Shown in pieces: positions 48,440 through 61,798 of a stretch of DNA of 64,000 nucleotides. Both the position numbers and the translations under genes were made by a program. Source of the stretch: Pyrocephalus nanus. Its lineage: Eukaryota; Chordata; Aves; Passeriformes; Tyrannidae. Positions within the stretch are counted from its first letter, which is position 1, and each line of letters starts with the position of its first letter. The notes below the pieces were generated by a model that did no database searches, was not told where the DNA came from, and was given only the letters and a program-made list of their open reading frames with translations. The stretch spans positions 33,988,145 to 34,052,144 of the forward strand of contig CM076266.1 of the NCBI GenBank assembly GCA_038380795.1, written 5' to 3'.

Positions 48440-48800
48440 ACGTTGTGTTAAAGGTTGCATTAATTATTTTTTTTTTCCTGTCTCTTTTCTCTCTACATTT
48501 TGTCATTTGTAGTGTCTGTAGCTCTTTAGATTTTTTTTTACCCCACAGTTTCTGTGGAATTCAGTGTCAGGACTCAGGTTTTTACACTAGTGGGTTGGGT
48601 ATCTGCAGTCTTTTTTTTGTACACTTTTGTTATTAATGTTACTTTTCTTTTTCTTATCTCACTGCTGTGTCCAGTAAATTGTTCTTATCTCAACCCATAA
48701 TTCTCAACTTCACCCCTGGAGCAAGCCAGCGACATCTGGTTTGGAAGAGTCTCATTATGGGGGGCACTAAATTGGGGAGTGTCATTCCCAAACCGTGACA
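48440..48800 (+). mobile_element. Endogenous retrovirus LTR fragment (avian ERVL-like), solitary
   Basis: The 3' part reads as an avian retroviral LTR. A T-rich pyrimidine stretch (48465-48545) is followed by an AGTAAA poly(A)-type signal (48673-48678), then 'TTGTTCTTATCTCAACCCA' (48679-48697), which I know from R/U5 of avian ERV LTRs. The end 'AAACCGTGACA' at 48800 closes with the expected CA. No internal gag, pol or env sequence is seen on either side, so it is a solo LTR or fragment. The 5' edge and target-site duplication could not be found, and the start is a guess. Confidence 0.6.
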
Positions 48801-51003
48801 ATTGCTTGGTAAAAATTAACAAACCAGATTCATGGTGTTTATGAAGCTTCTTTATATTTCTGTGATAAGTTGTCGTCCAGCTCATACTGTAGACCTGAGT
48901 CTTCTACTGACTAAAACTTTCACTAACTGTATTTTGTTCAGTGAATATCTGGGAATAGATATCCATTCAGTCAAGTTCCAAAGATTAGTTTCTTTTAACG
49001 CGAGTTAAGTATTGCATTCTTTCTGAAATTAAGGTTGTCTTGAACAACAGAAGGAAATGTGGGTTACAAAGGCACATTTATAGGTTAAAACATAAATTTT
49101 TGTGTATCTACACTCACACTGCTATTTTTATCTCCTTAGCCTTCTATTCCCTGCATAATCCCTGCACTAATGAGTTCAAATGCAGTGCTGTGGAAGAATA
49201 CTGTTGTATGACTATAGTTTATTTATTTTTGTTCTTTGATTTAAAGGAATGGTGTCTATATATGAAGAAAGCAAGTATTCTTCTGCAAGTATTGGGTTTC
49301 TTTATTGTCAAATGGTGTTGGAGACATATAGAGAGACATATTTTAAAGGAGACTGATCCAGGGAGGTGCCTTTGAAGCAGCTGTGCCGGTTCTGCTTCAT
49401 GCTGGCTTTGGGGTTGCTGACCACTGAAGGATGCCATAGTTCTTCTGAATCTTTGAATAAATGATTATTTGAAATAGAATTAGGAAGAGGAAGGGAAAGG
49501 TCAAATTGAAAACTGCATCAGTTTATGAAGCTTCATTCTTAAAATAAGACAAATGAAGCATGAGGTCATGTTGTGTGTGAGAGTAATATTTATCTTTTTC
49601 TGCTCTTCCGTTCTGGCGGTGTTGCTTTCCCCTCAAAATGGTAATCTGTGGCCATTGCATGACCACACTTGGCAGTTTCATGTGCAGTGGAGAACTGTAT
49701 ACAGCATTCTGCTCAGGCATAAAAGGGATTTCAAAATTGCCTTGAAAATTCAACCAGATTGAATAAGTGATTGTATTGGTTAGACAAATAACACTGAAGC
49801 TGCTTTAATGAACCAGCTCTTTTTTGCCTTCCCCACATGCCCCTGATACCTTTTAGGATAAAGAGAGTATGTGCCATTCAGTCAGTCTGTAATACTTTCA
49901 ATTGTGAGACAATATAGTTGTCACTTCATTTTTTTCTTTAAGTCGGTATTGTACTTGGAGATGTGTTTTACCTGCTTGTATCACTCAAGTGGTGTGTGAG
50001 TGAAGAGGAATGTAATTAATTTAGCAAGGATGCCCTTTCAAATGCAGATAAATATTTTTCATTAACAATAAATAAATAGAAAAGGAAATTACTTTTATTT
50101 TGTAATGTATCATTCTCTTCAGCATTATAAGATTACTTTCATGTATTTATTTCTGAGTGCGGACATTTTTCAGCAAAACAATCTATTGGGAACTTACTCA
50201 ATTCGAATATACCTCTAGGAAACAGGTGTCCAAGACTTTATTTAAAATAAAATAAATGAACTTTTGCCATGATCTTAAAAGGTTTGATGTACTTCACTTT
50301 TATTTACTGGACTTATATTTAGATGTTCCCACTCAGTGCATTCTGAAACTATCATAGTTTATCACAAAAATCTGTCTTGCTCTCAACACAAGATTGTTCC
50401 AAATTGCTCTTCTGACTTGCCAATATGTGTGCAGTTTGAAAATGTTTTCATACAGAATATCTACTGCTATTGATGTTGTAAGACAGAAATCTTGAGCTGT
50501 TGACCAGAGAAGGAGTAAATGCCTAACACATGCTATTCTTGCAAGCTGTTGTTGTGACCACCTTGCTGTACGCCTCCCCACGCCCGCCCAGGCCCTGAAG
50601 AAATGTGCAGAAATAATTACAGAGATTAATCTTTCAAAGACTAGGCCCAGTTCTTGGATATGTTAATTGCACCTTGTTAAATTTTAGTTGGTTTATTTTT
50701 TCACGAACATAATATTGGAGCAGCATACCACGAACGTGGTATTGGACAAATCTCTTGCATAGATTGTGACATTTGTCTACCAAATGGATGGGATTTACTT
50801 ATTCTCCTTTTTTAAAGAAAAACCACCAGAAACTTGCAACTGATCCAAACTCCAAATACAATGATTTTTCTTGTATCTTTGTGTATAATACTTAGACTTG
50901 TAGATCTCATGGAATTCATAAATAATTTAGCCTTTCTTCTTTAATTGTTTCAATTGAAGATACATAAAAGGAGGATAATATCACAGATACTGATTTGTTT
51001 TTA
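48801..51003. other. AT-rich unique non-coding sequence
   Basis: No gene or transposon is recognised. Plus-strand frame 49040-49375 (111 codons) has no known similarity. Confidence 0.5.
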
Positions 51004-51263
51004 GGACATGAGGAAATGGAATGAAGCAGCTCTAGAGGAAGTTCATACTGGACATTAGGAAAAAGCTCTTGACCCAGAGGGAGGTTTGTCAGTGGAACAG
51101 ACTCACCAGGGAAGTGGTCATGCCATCCAACCTGTCAGTTCAAAGAGCATGTGGATGATTCACTTAATCATATGGTTTAGTTTTAAGTAGTTCTGTGAGG
51201 GACAAGAAGTCAGACTCGATGATCCTTATGGGTCACTTTCAACTTCAGATATACTATGATTCT
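51004..51263 (+). mobile_element. CR1 LINE 3' fragment
   Basis: It contains 'GACATGAGGAAATGGAATGA', 'GGAAGTTCATACTGGACATT', 'CCCAGAGGGAGGTTTG' and 'TGGAACAGACTCACCAGG', followed by the tail 'GACTCGATGATCCTTATGGG' and 'ATACTATGATTCT'. This is the last 260 bases of a CR1 element with the GATGATCCT-type tail, the same tail type as the SINE at 34.8 kb. It has many point differences and no coding capacity. Confidence 0.9.
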
Positions 51264-52070
51264 AGATGGCATAGAAATGCAGGGTGACAGCAGTCATTAA
51301 TATTCTTCTAATAAGAAAATGTTAATACTCAGCATATTCTAATATAACATTTGCAAACAGAATCTAAATATATATAAAACATTATATATTTTTGAGAAAA
51401 AAGGACAGATATGTTTAAGGTTTATAATAGTTTTTTTAGCTGCAAACCAACATTTAAGTCAACAAAAACTGTTCAATATTAGCTTTTCTGTAAGAAGACA
51501 AGTATAAAGTACAAATGTAAAATAACTAAATTAAATATTTCCAATGAGTGCTTCTTACTTTGTTCATTTAATCTGAAGAGAATATTCATGCATTTTAATT
51601 TAAATGATCTAGCCTCTTGGAGACATATTTTGACAGAAATTCTACTGCGTGGTTGTTTATCATTTTCACTGTAGAACTTCTGTTTGCCTTGAATCTGCTG
51701 AATTTGATGTGGGAAATGTCATTGCAAATGAATCCTTGTAAATGGTTAGAATACCTGTAATTACCGAATCCAGCTTTAATATAAAGGCTTTACATGTTCC
51801 ACGTGTCTTCTGCAAAGTAACATGATTCATTAAAATGAACCAGTATCTAAATACAGGATTGAAAGTATTTTTTATTCCATTTCCAAATTATCTTATTTCC
51901 TAGTTGTCCTTAATGAGAAGAGTAATTTTTCTGTGATAAGTTCTTCATAAAAACAGTGAAGGAGCAGAATCAAATAATTTTGAAACACTGCAAAGAATTC
52001 AGTTATTTTGATTTAAATTCTGATTACCAAACATACTACTATGTATCTGCAAAGTGTTCTGCAGCTTACA
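51264..52070. other. AT-rich unique non-coding sequence
   Basis: Nothing recognisable is seen. A TATATATAAAA word occurs near 51368-51380. Confidence 0.5.
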
Positions 52071-52175
52071 CAATCACAGGATGTCTAAGGCTGGAAGGCT
52101 GCCCCAACCCCACTGCAGTCACGTATTTATACAGATTGATGAGATTTCCTCTGAGCCCTCTCTTCTCAATTTCTT
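52071..52175 (-). mobile_element. CR1 LINE fragment, minus strand, internally deleted
   Basis: Read on the plus strand, 'AATCACAGGATGTCTAAGGC' and 'TGGAAGGCTGCCCCAACCCC' correspond to the reverse complement of the CR1 3' terminus. 'GATTGATGAGATTTCCTCTG' and 'AGCCCTCTCTTCTCAAT' correspond to a CR1 region several hundred bases further in. The intervening UTR is missing, so the copy has a large internal deletion. Confidence 0.7.
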
Positions 52176-53329
52176 TTGTTCATCTGTGGCCACTTTCCCT
52201 AAGTTACATTTTTGTACCTTATGATATCATATCTTGGGTATGTGGAGATCTCAAGAGATAATTCTGGAAACTTTCTTATGGGATATATCTTGTAAATTTA
52301 AATCCTTAATTATAGGTAACAACACGTTCAGGTTCCTTTATGCATAGATCAATGAACAGTAGCAACATGGGTAAAAATACTGATATTGTTCTAACTGAAA
52401 AAAAAAAAAAAAAAGGAGCTGTCTACCTGTCAGAGTTTGAGCTTTAATCCTGTAAATCACTTAAAAACCTCAGTGTTTTTATTGTATTTGCATGAGCGAT
52501 GCTGCATGAACCATATGATGGGCTCCCTCTAAATTACTATATCAATGCTAGTCTTGTCCATTTCCCAGTGAGGACGATTGAATCACTCTCTTATTTGAGC
52601 TAGAAAGAGTTGAAGTGAAACATTTTGATCAATGCCTAGGAAAAAGATTTCTTACCAGTTATTTTCAAGGTGATCAAATGCAATTCAGGTTTGTACTACC
52701 TCTTCATCAGAATCCCATTCTCCCAAACTTAGAACTTTTCCATACAGAAAGCAAAAGTAATAATAAAGTGGTTGTTTGTTTCTTGCATGCAAAGGATGTG
52801 TATCTGACTGCTTTGCCAAGAGCACCAGGAGTAGTTTGAAGGTCCCACCTTTAAAAATACTTGCAAACGTTGGACAGCAAGAGGGGAAAAATCAAAGTCA
52901 TAATACACAGTGTTGTTAAAAAATTCCATAAAAAAGGGATTGCAAAGGCTAAAGAATATGCACTCTGTAGAATCCAAGAGTCATTATTGTTGCTTCTGCC
53001 TTGGATTCACTGGAGCTTCATTGGAAGAGACTTAAACCCCCAGCTAGTGCACTGAAGCATGACGACTCCTTAGCCTTTTTGCAGGCATTTTAATTAGTCC
53101 TGCAGAAATATATGAATATAGTTCTTGCCTCAGAGAATCTGTCAGCAAGCAAAATTGTGGTTATAACTGTGTACTATAGCAAGTACATTATGAATTTCTA
53201 GCTAAAACAAAATACATACTAGCTTGTGTTTTAACTTGATGTCCTGCTTTAGTACTGCTCCCTTACGTAGGTTGATAAGACATGTATACCTACCATCTAT
53301 AACTTTTTTTTTCAGTAATCTGAGTTTGG
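52176..53329. other. AT-rich unique non-coding sequence
   Basis: An A18 tract lies at 52398-52415. No gene or other repeat is recognised. Confidence 0.5.
52398..52415 (+). repeat. poly-A tract (A18)
   Basis: An uninterrupted run of 18 A without a recognisable retrocopy upstream. Confidence 0.9.
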
Positions 53330-53400
53330 TGCTTGTTTGGGGTTTTTTATTTTTGTTTTGAGGCTTTGTTATTTTGTTTTGTTTTGTTTTTTTTCCCAAA
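53330..53400 (+). repeat. T/G-rich tract (TTTTG units)
   Basis: GTTTGGGG, then T runs, then three TTTTG units and T8. Confidence 0.85.
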
Positions 53401-53886
53401 TAAATTTTCATTCCATCAGTTGATCATTTTTCTGGGAATCCCACACACACATCACAGAACTGTTCAGAGTTGTTACTGTCTGCAGAAAATCATGATCAAT
53501 TTCTACAGAAAATCATGACCTGTGAGAGTTGGCTTTACATGTCATCCAAGCTGACTCTCAGTTGTATTGGATTCACTACCCTGATGAGGAGTAGCTGATT
53601 TATTCATATGCTGCAGTATGTTTCTGTCAGATTTCCTTTGCACTCACTGTTTGGGTGTGCAGCATCTGTAAGTTAAGACCAGTGCAGCTTCAGTTCATAG
53701 AATTTATATCATAGAATTTAAAGCATAGGTACTGCATGGCTGATGCATAAAGGGATCTATATAATCCAGTGTGTATGTGTATTGTACACCACACCTTTAT
53801 TAATTAGTTGCTGTGAAAATGCATTTCATTTATTTTTTGCATAGCTCTCCTCATATTCAGAGTGTGAAGTAATAGTTTGAAATCTC
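53401..53886. other. AT-rich sequence with a possible CR1 terminus
   Basis: Two CATAGAATTT words (53697-53706 and 53711-53720) followed by 'GGGATCTATATAATCCAGTG' (53752-53771) weakly recall the reverse complement of a CR1 3' end. The middle does not align by eye, so it is not called as an element. Confidence 0.3.
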
Positions 53887-53906
53887 TTTTTTTTTTTTTT
53901 TTTTTT
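53887..53906 (+). repeat. poly-T tract (T20)
   Basis: An uninterrupted run of 20 T. Confidence 0.9.
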
Positions 53907-54587
53907 CCATGGGTTGGAAATTCCACTGAAAGTTTGGTCTTGGGTAACACAAACCAAACCACCTTTAGTTTCTAAATTTTTTATCTTTGGTGTTAATTAT
54001 ATTTTCAACATTAAAACTTCTGGGCAAGTATATCGATAGTCAACAAACAAGGATATGACCCAGAAAAGTCTACAAGTACCCCCCCCAAAAAAAAGTGTTA
54101 CATTTTAAAACAATAAACCACTAATTCAGCTGTCAATTTAAATTTAAACATAATCCCTGGTTCTTACTATAATGTCCTTTTGTATGGTTCAAACGTGCTC
54201 CTTGCACAGAGTACTTTAACACAAAGTAGAGAAAAGGGAATTCTCCATGCCTGGTGTGCAGTGCCCCACACTATCTGTCACTCTCATGTCTTGCATTAAT
54301 TTTTTTCTTTTCTTTTTTTTTTCCTTGTTCTTTTCTCCTCTGGTTTTCATCCCATCCTGCTGCTGAAGTTGTCATGCTGAGACTTTGTGCTTTCCAAAAC
54401 CTTTATCACTGCTGAATGCCTGTATAATTTTTGTATCCAACTGTGGTGAAAGCATGGGCTATTAAGATACAGAAGAAAGGTGAGACTTCCTTGCTGGGGC
54501 AAGCCCTTGAAAAAGCAGAAACATTTTACAAAAATAAATACCTTTTTTCAGTCATTAACAGCATTTTAGATGGGTGGAGGGTTTTGG
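53907..54587. other. AT-rich unique non-coding sequence
   Basis: Nothing recognisable is seen apart from a T/C-rich run at about 54300-54340. Confidence 0.5.
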
Positions 54588-54652
54588 TGTTTCAGTTTTT
54601 GTTTTGGGTGTTTTTTTGGCTTTTTTTTTTTATTATTATTTTTATTTTACTT
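54588..54652 (+). repeat. T/G-rich tract ending in TTA repeats
   Basis: GTTTTGGGTG, then T runs, then TATTATTATT. A hydrophobic reading frame through it is an artefact of composition. Confidence 0.85.
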
Positions 54653-55602
54653 TACCCCCATTGTCAAATTTATCTTCCTTCACAAATCTATTTCAGTGTC
54701 ACAGTGCTAAGCTGGATATAGGTGTTTGGAGAGATTTTACTTCCATGCATTCTGTGAATGAACTCTTGTTTTCCATATCCTGTTTGTTTTCAGTGCAAGG
54801 CTAAGCTCGTTTTTCAAAAAAACATAGCATGGAAATATGAAGGAATTTTTTGACTGATGCTGTATATATTTGAGGAATTGACCACCGAAGAGAAAAGGGA
54901 GGTGAAACTATTTTGGAAATATCAAAAAGGAATGCATAGTTCTAACAGTCTGGTAGGAAGCATTTATAAAACTGTATGTATTCAAGATATAGCTCATAAC
55001 ACAGGCCAGTTCTAGTGATCTCTGACAGAAGTTTGAAGAAAGGGGACTTAAGTGACCCTGAGCTGGAACAGAAATAGAAGAAAAAGTGCTTACACTGTCC
55101 TACAAATATAGTCCGTGTCCCTAAAGAAGGACAAAATACTCTTTCTTAGCAGATGACAAAAAATAATAAAAAAAAGTATTCTACTTAACTATGGTTTAAG
55201 ACTATGGTTTTCAGACTTTGGTACAGTCTGATACTATTGTTCTCCCATTTAGTGTGCTAATTACATGTTCAACTTGTGATTTATTCCAGCAATTTCTATT
55301 CTTTACTCTAAGAATTAAGTCTAACCAGTTTTTCCCCATCTTGTATATATATGGGTGATGATTTCTATTCCTGTCTTATTGGATCTTCTTGACAGGACTT
55401 TTCTCCAATTTAAGTGGAGAAATTGTCAATTTAATTCTGAATTTAATCTTTACCTCTAATGTGTTTTGCATCCCTTTGTTCTTGATGTAATCTGCCATTT
55501 TATACTGCACTATATCATAAATATTTGACTTTTTCCAAGTTTCTGACAATTTATCTGTCTTCTTTGAATTCTCAAAGAAAACTAACATAACTCAGACTGT
55601 TG
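54653..55602. other. AT-rich unique non-coding sequence
   Basis: Nothing recognisable is seen. Confidence 0.5.
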
Positions 55603-55680
55603 GTTTTTTTTTGTTTTGTTTTTCAGTTTTTATTTGGTGGTGGGAGGGGGTTGTTTGCTTGTTTTTTTAACCACTGCAGA
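55603..55680 (+). repeat. T/G-rich tract
   Basis: T10, GTTTTG units, GGTGGTGGGAGGGGG and a further T run. Confidence 0.85.
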
Positions 55681-58600
55681 GCTTTGTTGTCAACAGACAA
55701 TAGTCTTGTGGCATTTTTACCCTAACGGGGTTTCATATTGGTCAAATTCATCCTGGCCACAATATTTTTTTTTTCCTGCTCTTATTTATCGTCATAATAG
55801 TGAAGGACTGAAATAAAAGTGCAGAAATGCATTTCCTTCTAATTGTTAGAGGAACAAGTTGTGGTGATAAGTAGAGCTAATGGGATTTAGGCAAGTTTGT
55901 TTAGTGGAAGTGCTCAGCCTCTGACAATACTTTGATAGATGTTCAGCAATTGAAGGAGGATTTTGTTGTGCTCTTGCTAACAAGGAGTTCTCAGATCAAG
56001 TCACAGACCCTAGATTGTTGTAGTGTTATGAACATTACTAATTATATTTTCACTGTACAAATATTCTCTCCATATAGACTGAGGCTGATTAAAGCTTATT
56101 TGTGCCTCCTATGTGATGGCAATGCAAATCACCACAGAGAACTCCCCACAGGTCTATTTATTTGCTTTCAAGCCTGCTTTGATTGTTGGGGGAGGTACGT
56201 GCTGGAGATCCTGGAGGGCCAAGGAAGGGGTGGCTAGGCTCAGACCCACAACCCTTTCCAAACACTGAGGGCTCAGAGCAAGTGATATGTGCCTTATAAA
56301 CAAGCTAGTATCAGTATGTAAACTGCTCTAACCACCTCTGCACTTCGTACTTGTAAGGTTTTGCTGTGCCTGGGCTGCCTCTCTTAGCTGGAAATGATTC
56401 CTTGCTTCAGACAAGGACCTGCTTGAAAAACCCCTGTCCTATCATAGGCTTTCAGTCTGCACTAAGTACTCTGGGGACAAGTTCTGGTGTTTTCAAAGTC
56501 CTCATTAGAATGTTCCACTGTAAAAAGGACACTTGAAATTCAGCTTGCAAAGCACATTAGGTTATTCCTTTCTCTCCAGCTGTTAATTTTTCCCATGTGA
56601 AGTAGGTCAATTATTAAAGCAAATAAGCAGAGTGTTTGTTTAACTGGGGAGATTCATGCAGTGTCTAGTTCCATAATTCTTTCAATTTTTTTCCTGGCTA
56701 TTTCCCTTTTTCAAGTCTATTTTTATTAGTTTCTGTAAAAAAAAAAAAAGGTACATATTTATGCTTAGTCTGTAAATTTTTCTTGCTGAGTAAGTTCCAA
56801 AGCAGCATTTCAGTTTCTTGCAAGGTAAAGGTGAGGTACTAAGGTGAGTCAAAACTCCATGATTGGTGTAATTTTTTAGGTCAACTGCACAAATTGCATG
56901 AACACAGGAACATACCATTGCATAATACCATGAAGAATGTAGGCCACTTCATCAAGCATCTGAGTGTTCTCTACTCCTAGTATGAGCTGAATGTATGAAT
57001 ACTCTGCTGAAACAGATGTGCTATGCTATTCCCTGTACATAGTGACAGGTTGAACATCGTCTATGCTATTGAAAATTGCCTTTGAACACCTCACTTCTGT
57101 TCCAGACTTACATGTATGAATGCAGAAGATCTGGAAATTCCTAAAAATCCTTCATAAGGATCAAAAAGAAAAAAGAAACAGTATATTAAAATGTTAGAAG
57201 TTTTATACAAAATTCTGGATTTGTATGTTGTTTCTTCAAATAAAACAATAGACATTGAAACCACCATTATTTATCGTAAATGTCCACTTTATTCTATTAG
57301 ATATAATCTTTATGATCCATTTCTTAACAGCACAAAATAATAAAAACCTTGATAATGAGTATGCCTTTGATTGGCATACATGAGAATGTGTATATGAGCA
57401 ATAATTGTTTTGTGCAAAAATGTGGACATAAGTTTTCTTTCTCTTCATGTCTTAAAGCATTTGCTCTGCTAAGGTTGAAAAAGGATTGAGATACTTCACG
57501 AAACCTGATGAATAGGTTGATTTATAATAGAAAAGAACATATTATAAAGTCTAAAAAGCTACTCTCAGACACCTACCTGTATTTTAATACATGCAACTCC
57601 ATTTTGCCAGTGTAACTTCCTCTTGCAGTTCTGTTTAGAGAATTTGCACTTTCTTATTTGCATGTGTATGTTCTTGGCTCTCCTTTCTACATCTTAATGA
57701 ATGTGACCATTTCTCAGTGAGCTGCTCTCCTTAGGACTATGACAGTACTTCATGCTGCCCATTGAGAAATCCCTCTCAACAAATTGAAATGGAGGAAACT
57801 AGGAAATTGTGGTAGATTATAATCACATTGTAATTAAGATTAGGACTGAAAAACAAGGTTCTTTTTCTGATGTAGGACCAACTAAATATCCCTTAGAGGC
57901 ACCAAGTTATTAATATGCTAATGATTTTTTTTTTTTTCTGACCAAGTTGTAGCCAGCACAAAAATTACCAGCATTGACATTCAAAAGAGTTTTTGAATTA
58001 CTAAGTGGAAAATTGAAGAGAAATTGATGTTTTACAGCAGAGTGAATCTTTGATTAAATGTTACATGCAATCACCAGTTTTCCCAAAAAGGTGTGGAGTG
58101 TAACATGCTTTAGAAAGTATTATGTTAGTACAAATTTTGTACTCCTTGTGTGAATGTGTTATATGGGAATATGGCTATTACTATACTCTCTGGGTCACTA
58201 TCCCCACTTTAATATCAATTCATGTTCTCTCAAAAAAGGAAGAATTGTGAATAATTGCCAGAAAGAGGAACAATGCGACCTAGAGTTATTTCTCAAGCAA
58301 CTGTATTATTTTCAGTAAAATAGGAGGGAACTTGAGTAATGAAACAACCAAACAAACTCTTGGTTGCAGGAGAACTCATATCGCATCTGCAGCTGCAAGA
58401 TTTTACTGTGACATACAGTTAAATACTCCCAAAGTTGAGTAATTTTCTCTATTTTTATAGCTTGCTTTTGTCACAGATTTGCTATGATTTGAGGGAAGAG
58501 CTGTTTTTTGATTTTTTAGTAAATAATTAATGGAAATGCCTTCTAAAAAAGGCAGAAAGGGGCCCCTTGCTTTTTGCTATCCTTAAATTTACAATGCCAA

Positions 58601-61600
58601 GGCAGAGGATGAAAGTCCTGTCCTTGAAACTACCTGCTGGAATACTCTTTGTCTTCGGAAAGATGCATAAAATGAGTGTTATGATTGCTGTTAAGTGCTG
58701 ACATAGAAGAATTGATGTGTGCTGAGGCATGTTGGATGTCTCTAGTATCTGAACAATTCAAATTAAATTTTTTTCTTCTTTTCTGAGAGCCTTTACAGTG
58801 GATTTAATATGTTTTAAATCAAGTTGATAGATTCAGAGCAAGTTCATTAAAGACTTTTATAATGAAATATTAGAGCAAGTGAATTGTGTTTCAACACATA
58901 ACAAGGCAAGCCCAAATTTAACAAGATTGGTGAACTGGGCAGAATTTAGTATGCTCTCCTTATCTTCTCTTTTATGTTTTTGATTTGGAAAGAATTTGTA
59001 AATCAAATAAAAACTCTGAATGTGTGAACTCATAGAAATTAAAGATAAATGTGTGCTGGACCCCAAAGTCCTGAGTTTCAGTTTCTGAAAAAGGTTGATG
59101 TTCACTATTTCTGGGCTTTTCCCCAGTGATTTGGTTGGAGGTTTTCACATATCCCGTAACATTTGGTTACTGAATTCTAAGTGAAGGATTAAATAAACTT
59201 TTGGTGTTAGAAAAGTGTCTTTGGTCCTCAGGCCTTATCTCTGACCTGTGTTTCTGTTATAAAAAATCAGGAGCTAGGAAGCTGGCATGTCAGGGTATTG
59301 ACTTGCTGATGTCAATCCTCTTTTCTTGCCCTTTCATAGTAGATTTGGATGTTGTGCTTGTGTTGGGAAACATGCATGGCATGCTCTTCTGCTAAGTAAC
59401 CATACTTGAAATTGTCTCTTTAGAAGTGAGCAGAGTTCCTGTTTTTTGTAGAAGATGATGTTAAGTGCAGTGGAGTTATTGATTTATGCAGAGTTCAGAT
59501 AACTCTGGAAATGTCAACAACGGAAATACTGCATACAAATACAAGTAAGATAAGCTTAATTCAACTTCTTTACTGGAGTACAAACAATAAGCAATCATTT
59601 ATAAAACTAACTTTGTTTCAATTGAAAGCCTAAGGTGATTCAGATCGAGGGAACTCCTGATTGTGATGTTATTGCTGGGATATACTCTGTGTACGTGTGT
59701 GGGTGTGCTTTGGTCTTCAGTAGATGATGTTGACAGCATTGTGAGCGGTGTTTAGTGTACCATGGAAATGCCTGAGAGGAGGTCAGGGAATGATTCATCT
59801 GCTAACCCATCCGCACTTAGCTCCTGCCCCAGGGCGGCATGGTGCATGGTGGGTAAGGAGAGAAATGAGCGCATAGGCACCATGGATTGTGATTCCTGTT
59901 GTGCAGCTAATCACCTCTTTGTTCCAGCAGAAGTTTTGGTTAGTCTCTCTTTGCATTGTTTTTAGTTTTCAAATGTTAGTTTTCCTTGCTGTAGGGCTGC
60001 CTGAGCTTACAAAATCCCGACCTTAACTCTGGTCCCTGTGCAGGCCACTCAGGTTTTCTGCATTTTCTGAGCTTGCCAAGATGGATACAGTTGTCCTTCA
60101 GATGGGTCGAGGAACATTCAGGAATATTTTCCTGAATTTAACCAGCGAAACAAAATCCTGGAAACACTGTAGAAGAAATAATTAGTTTTCTAATTTTGAA
60201 CCATAATTCCTATGGAAAACATTTCCTGTGAAGTACCTATACTCAACCTATTACTCACATATAACTAACTTCTCAGTTGTTAGATAATTCTTAAATATCT
60301 GAAAAGAAACAAAAGTCTGTCCCACCCTGTTTTGGTAATAGCTCTCAGCTGTTTTGGAGAATTTTACATGTTCAAAGCACTAAACAAATATTGGCTAATT
60401 AATTGAATCATTTAAAGAACAAAGTATACTTCCAGCAATGCAGAAGGCTCTGCACTTTCCTCTTGCGTAATGTTGTTTTTATGATTGAATATTATTTTAA
60501 TTATTATATAGGGATTGCTTTTTTAGAAATTGCAGACTTACCCATGTAAGTTAGACTAGAACAGTCAACAGAGCATACTAATTACAGGTCTTCTGTTTTG
60601 TTTCTAGGTTCAGTTTGGGCATCATTTTGAAAATCTTATCCCTTAAGAAGATATGGTACAAAAAATACAATCATCTTGTCAAAGCTTTATTAATGGCTTA
60701 AAAAATATCTCTGTAGCAGATACAGACACTGTACAGAATAATAATATTAGTCATAGTGATTATTCAGTAGTTTCTTGAGAAAGACCACTGAGACTGAGGA
60801 GTAAATCACCTTTTCAGAAGAGTTTCTTTCTGTGTCATAATTTCAGTTTAAAATATATCCAAAGTTCAAAATTAAGCTTATTTTTAAGCATCTGCCTTTT
60901 ATGTTTGGGACATATCTAGGATTTGTTGTTCTTGCTACATAGCAAGCACTAGATTGCAATGATCGTGAACTTGTCTGCCATTTATCTGGGCTATTTCTGG
61001 TATCTTTTCCTACTGAATTCCAAAGGGGCAGAAAATCAAATAGTCTTCTAATGTATTTTCTCCTTAAATACCAAACAGAAGGGAACAAGAGACTGTGAAA
61101 TATGCTTCTGAATTTCTCTTCATTCTAGACATAACATCATGCTAATAAATATCCCTATGATATTCAACCAACAAAAGTTTTCAGTTTTCCTTTAAACCAC
61201 AGTGACCTCTGAAAAATAAAGTTCTGTAGAAAAAAAAGAGAAGCAGAGCAGAGGAAGGCTGGAAAGAAAGTAGAGAAATTGTCCATTAGCGTTAGAATCT
61301 GCACTAAGTTAGGAAACCTGAAAACATATATTCAAGTTTCACTTGGCAACTGCATGATTGACTAAAGTGTTTTTATCTGGATGCAGATGGGAATTATACA
61401 AGATTTACAGATACAGTAAAAAGCTTTCAACCAGGTCGCTGCTGGCAGCACTGAGTGTTGTTCTGTAAGGTATTTTCCTTAAGCTCCTACAGGTAAATAA
61501 AGAAAATTTAACAGTGTGTGCATCTTATTTTCCCAATTCTACTGCTGTTTCCAATGCTTAAATATTATAGTGCTTCATGTTATCTACATCTTGGTCTTCT

Positions 61601-61798
61601 AATAATGTATTTAAATTAAAGATATTTCTGCTATATTTGTGAGTTCAGAAAGATTTTGTCTCTGTTGTGTCTCTGTAGGCACTCTCTCCAACCCATTTCC
61701 TTTTTTTAGATGGCACATGTTTCCTTCTGTGTACTTTGAGAAAATAATACCTTTTGCAATAGCAGTGAGAGATCTTCAGGCTTCATAACAATACAGTT
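55681..61798. other. AT-rich unique non-coding sequence
   Basis: It includes A13 (56737-56749) and T13 (57925-57937) tracts. Two short GC-richer sections (about 56130-56470 and 59760-59900) have open frames with no known similarity. No RNA gene or transposon is recognised. Confidence 0.5.
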
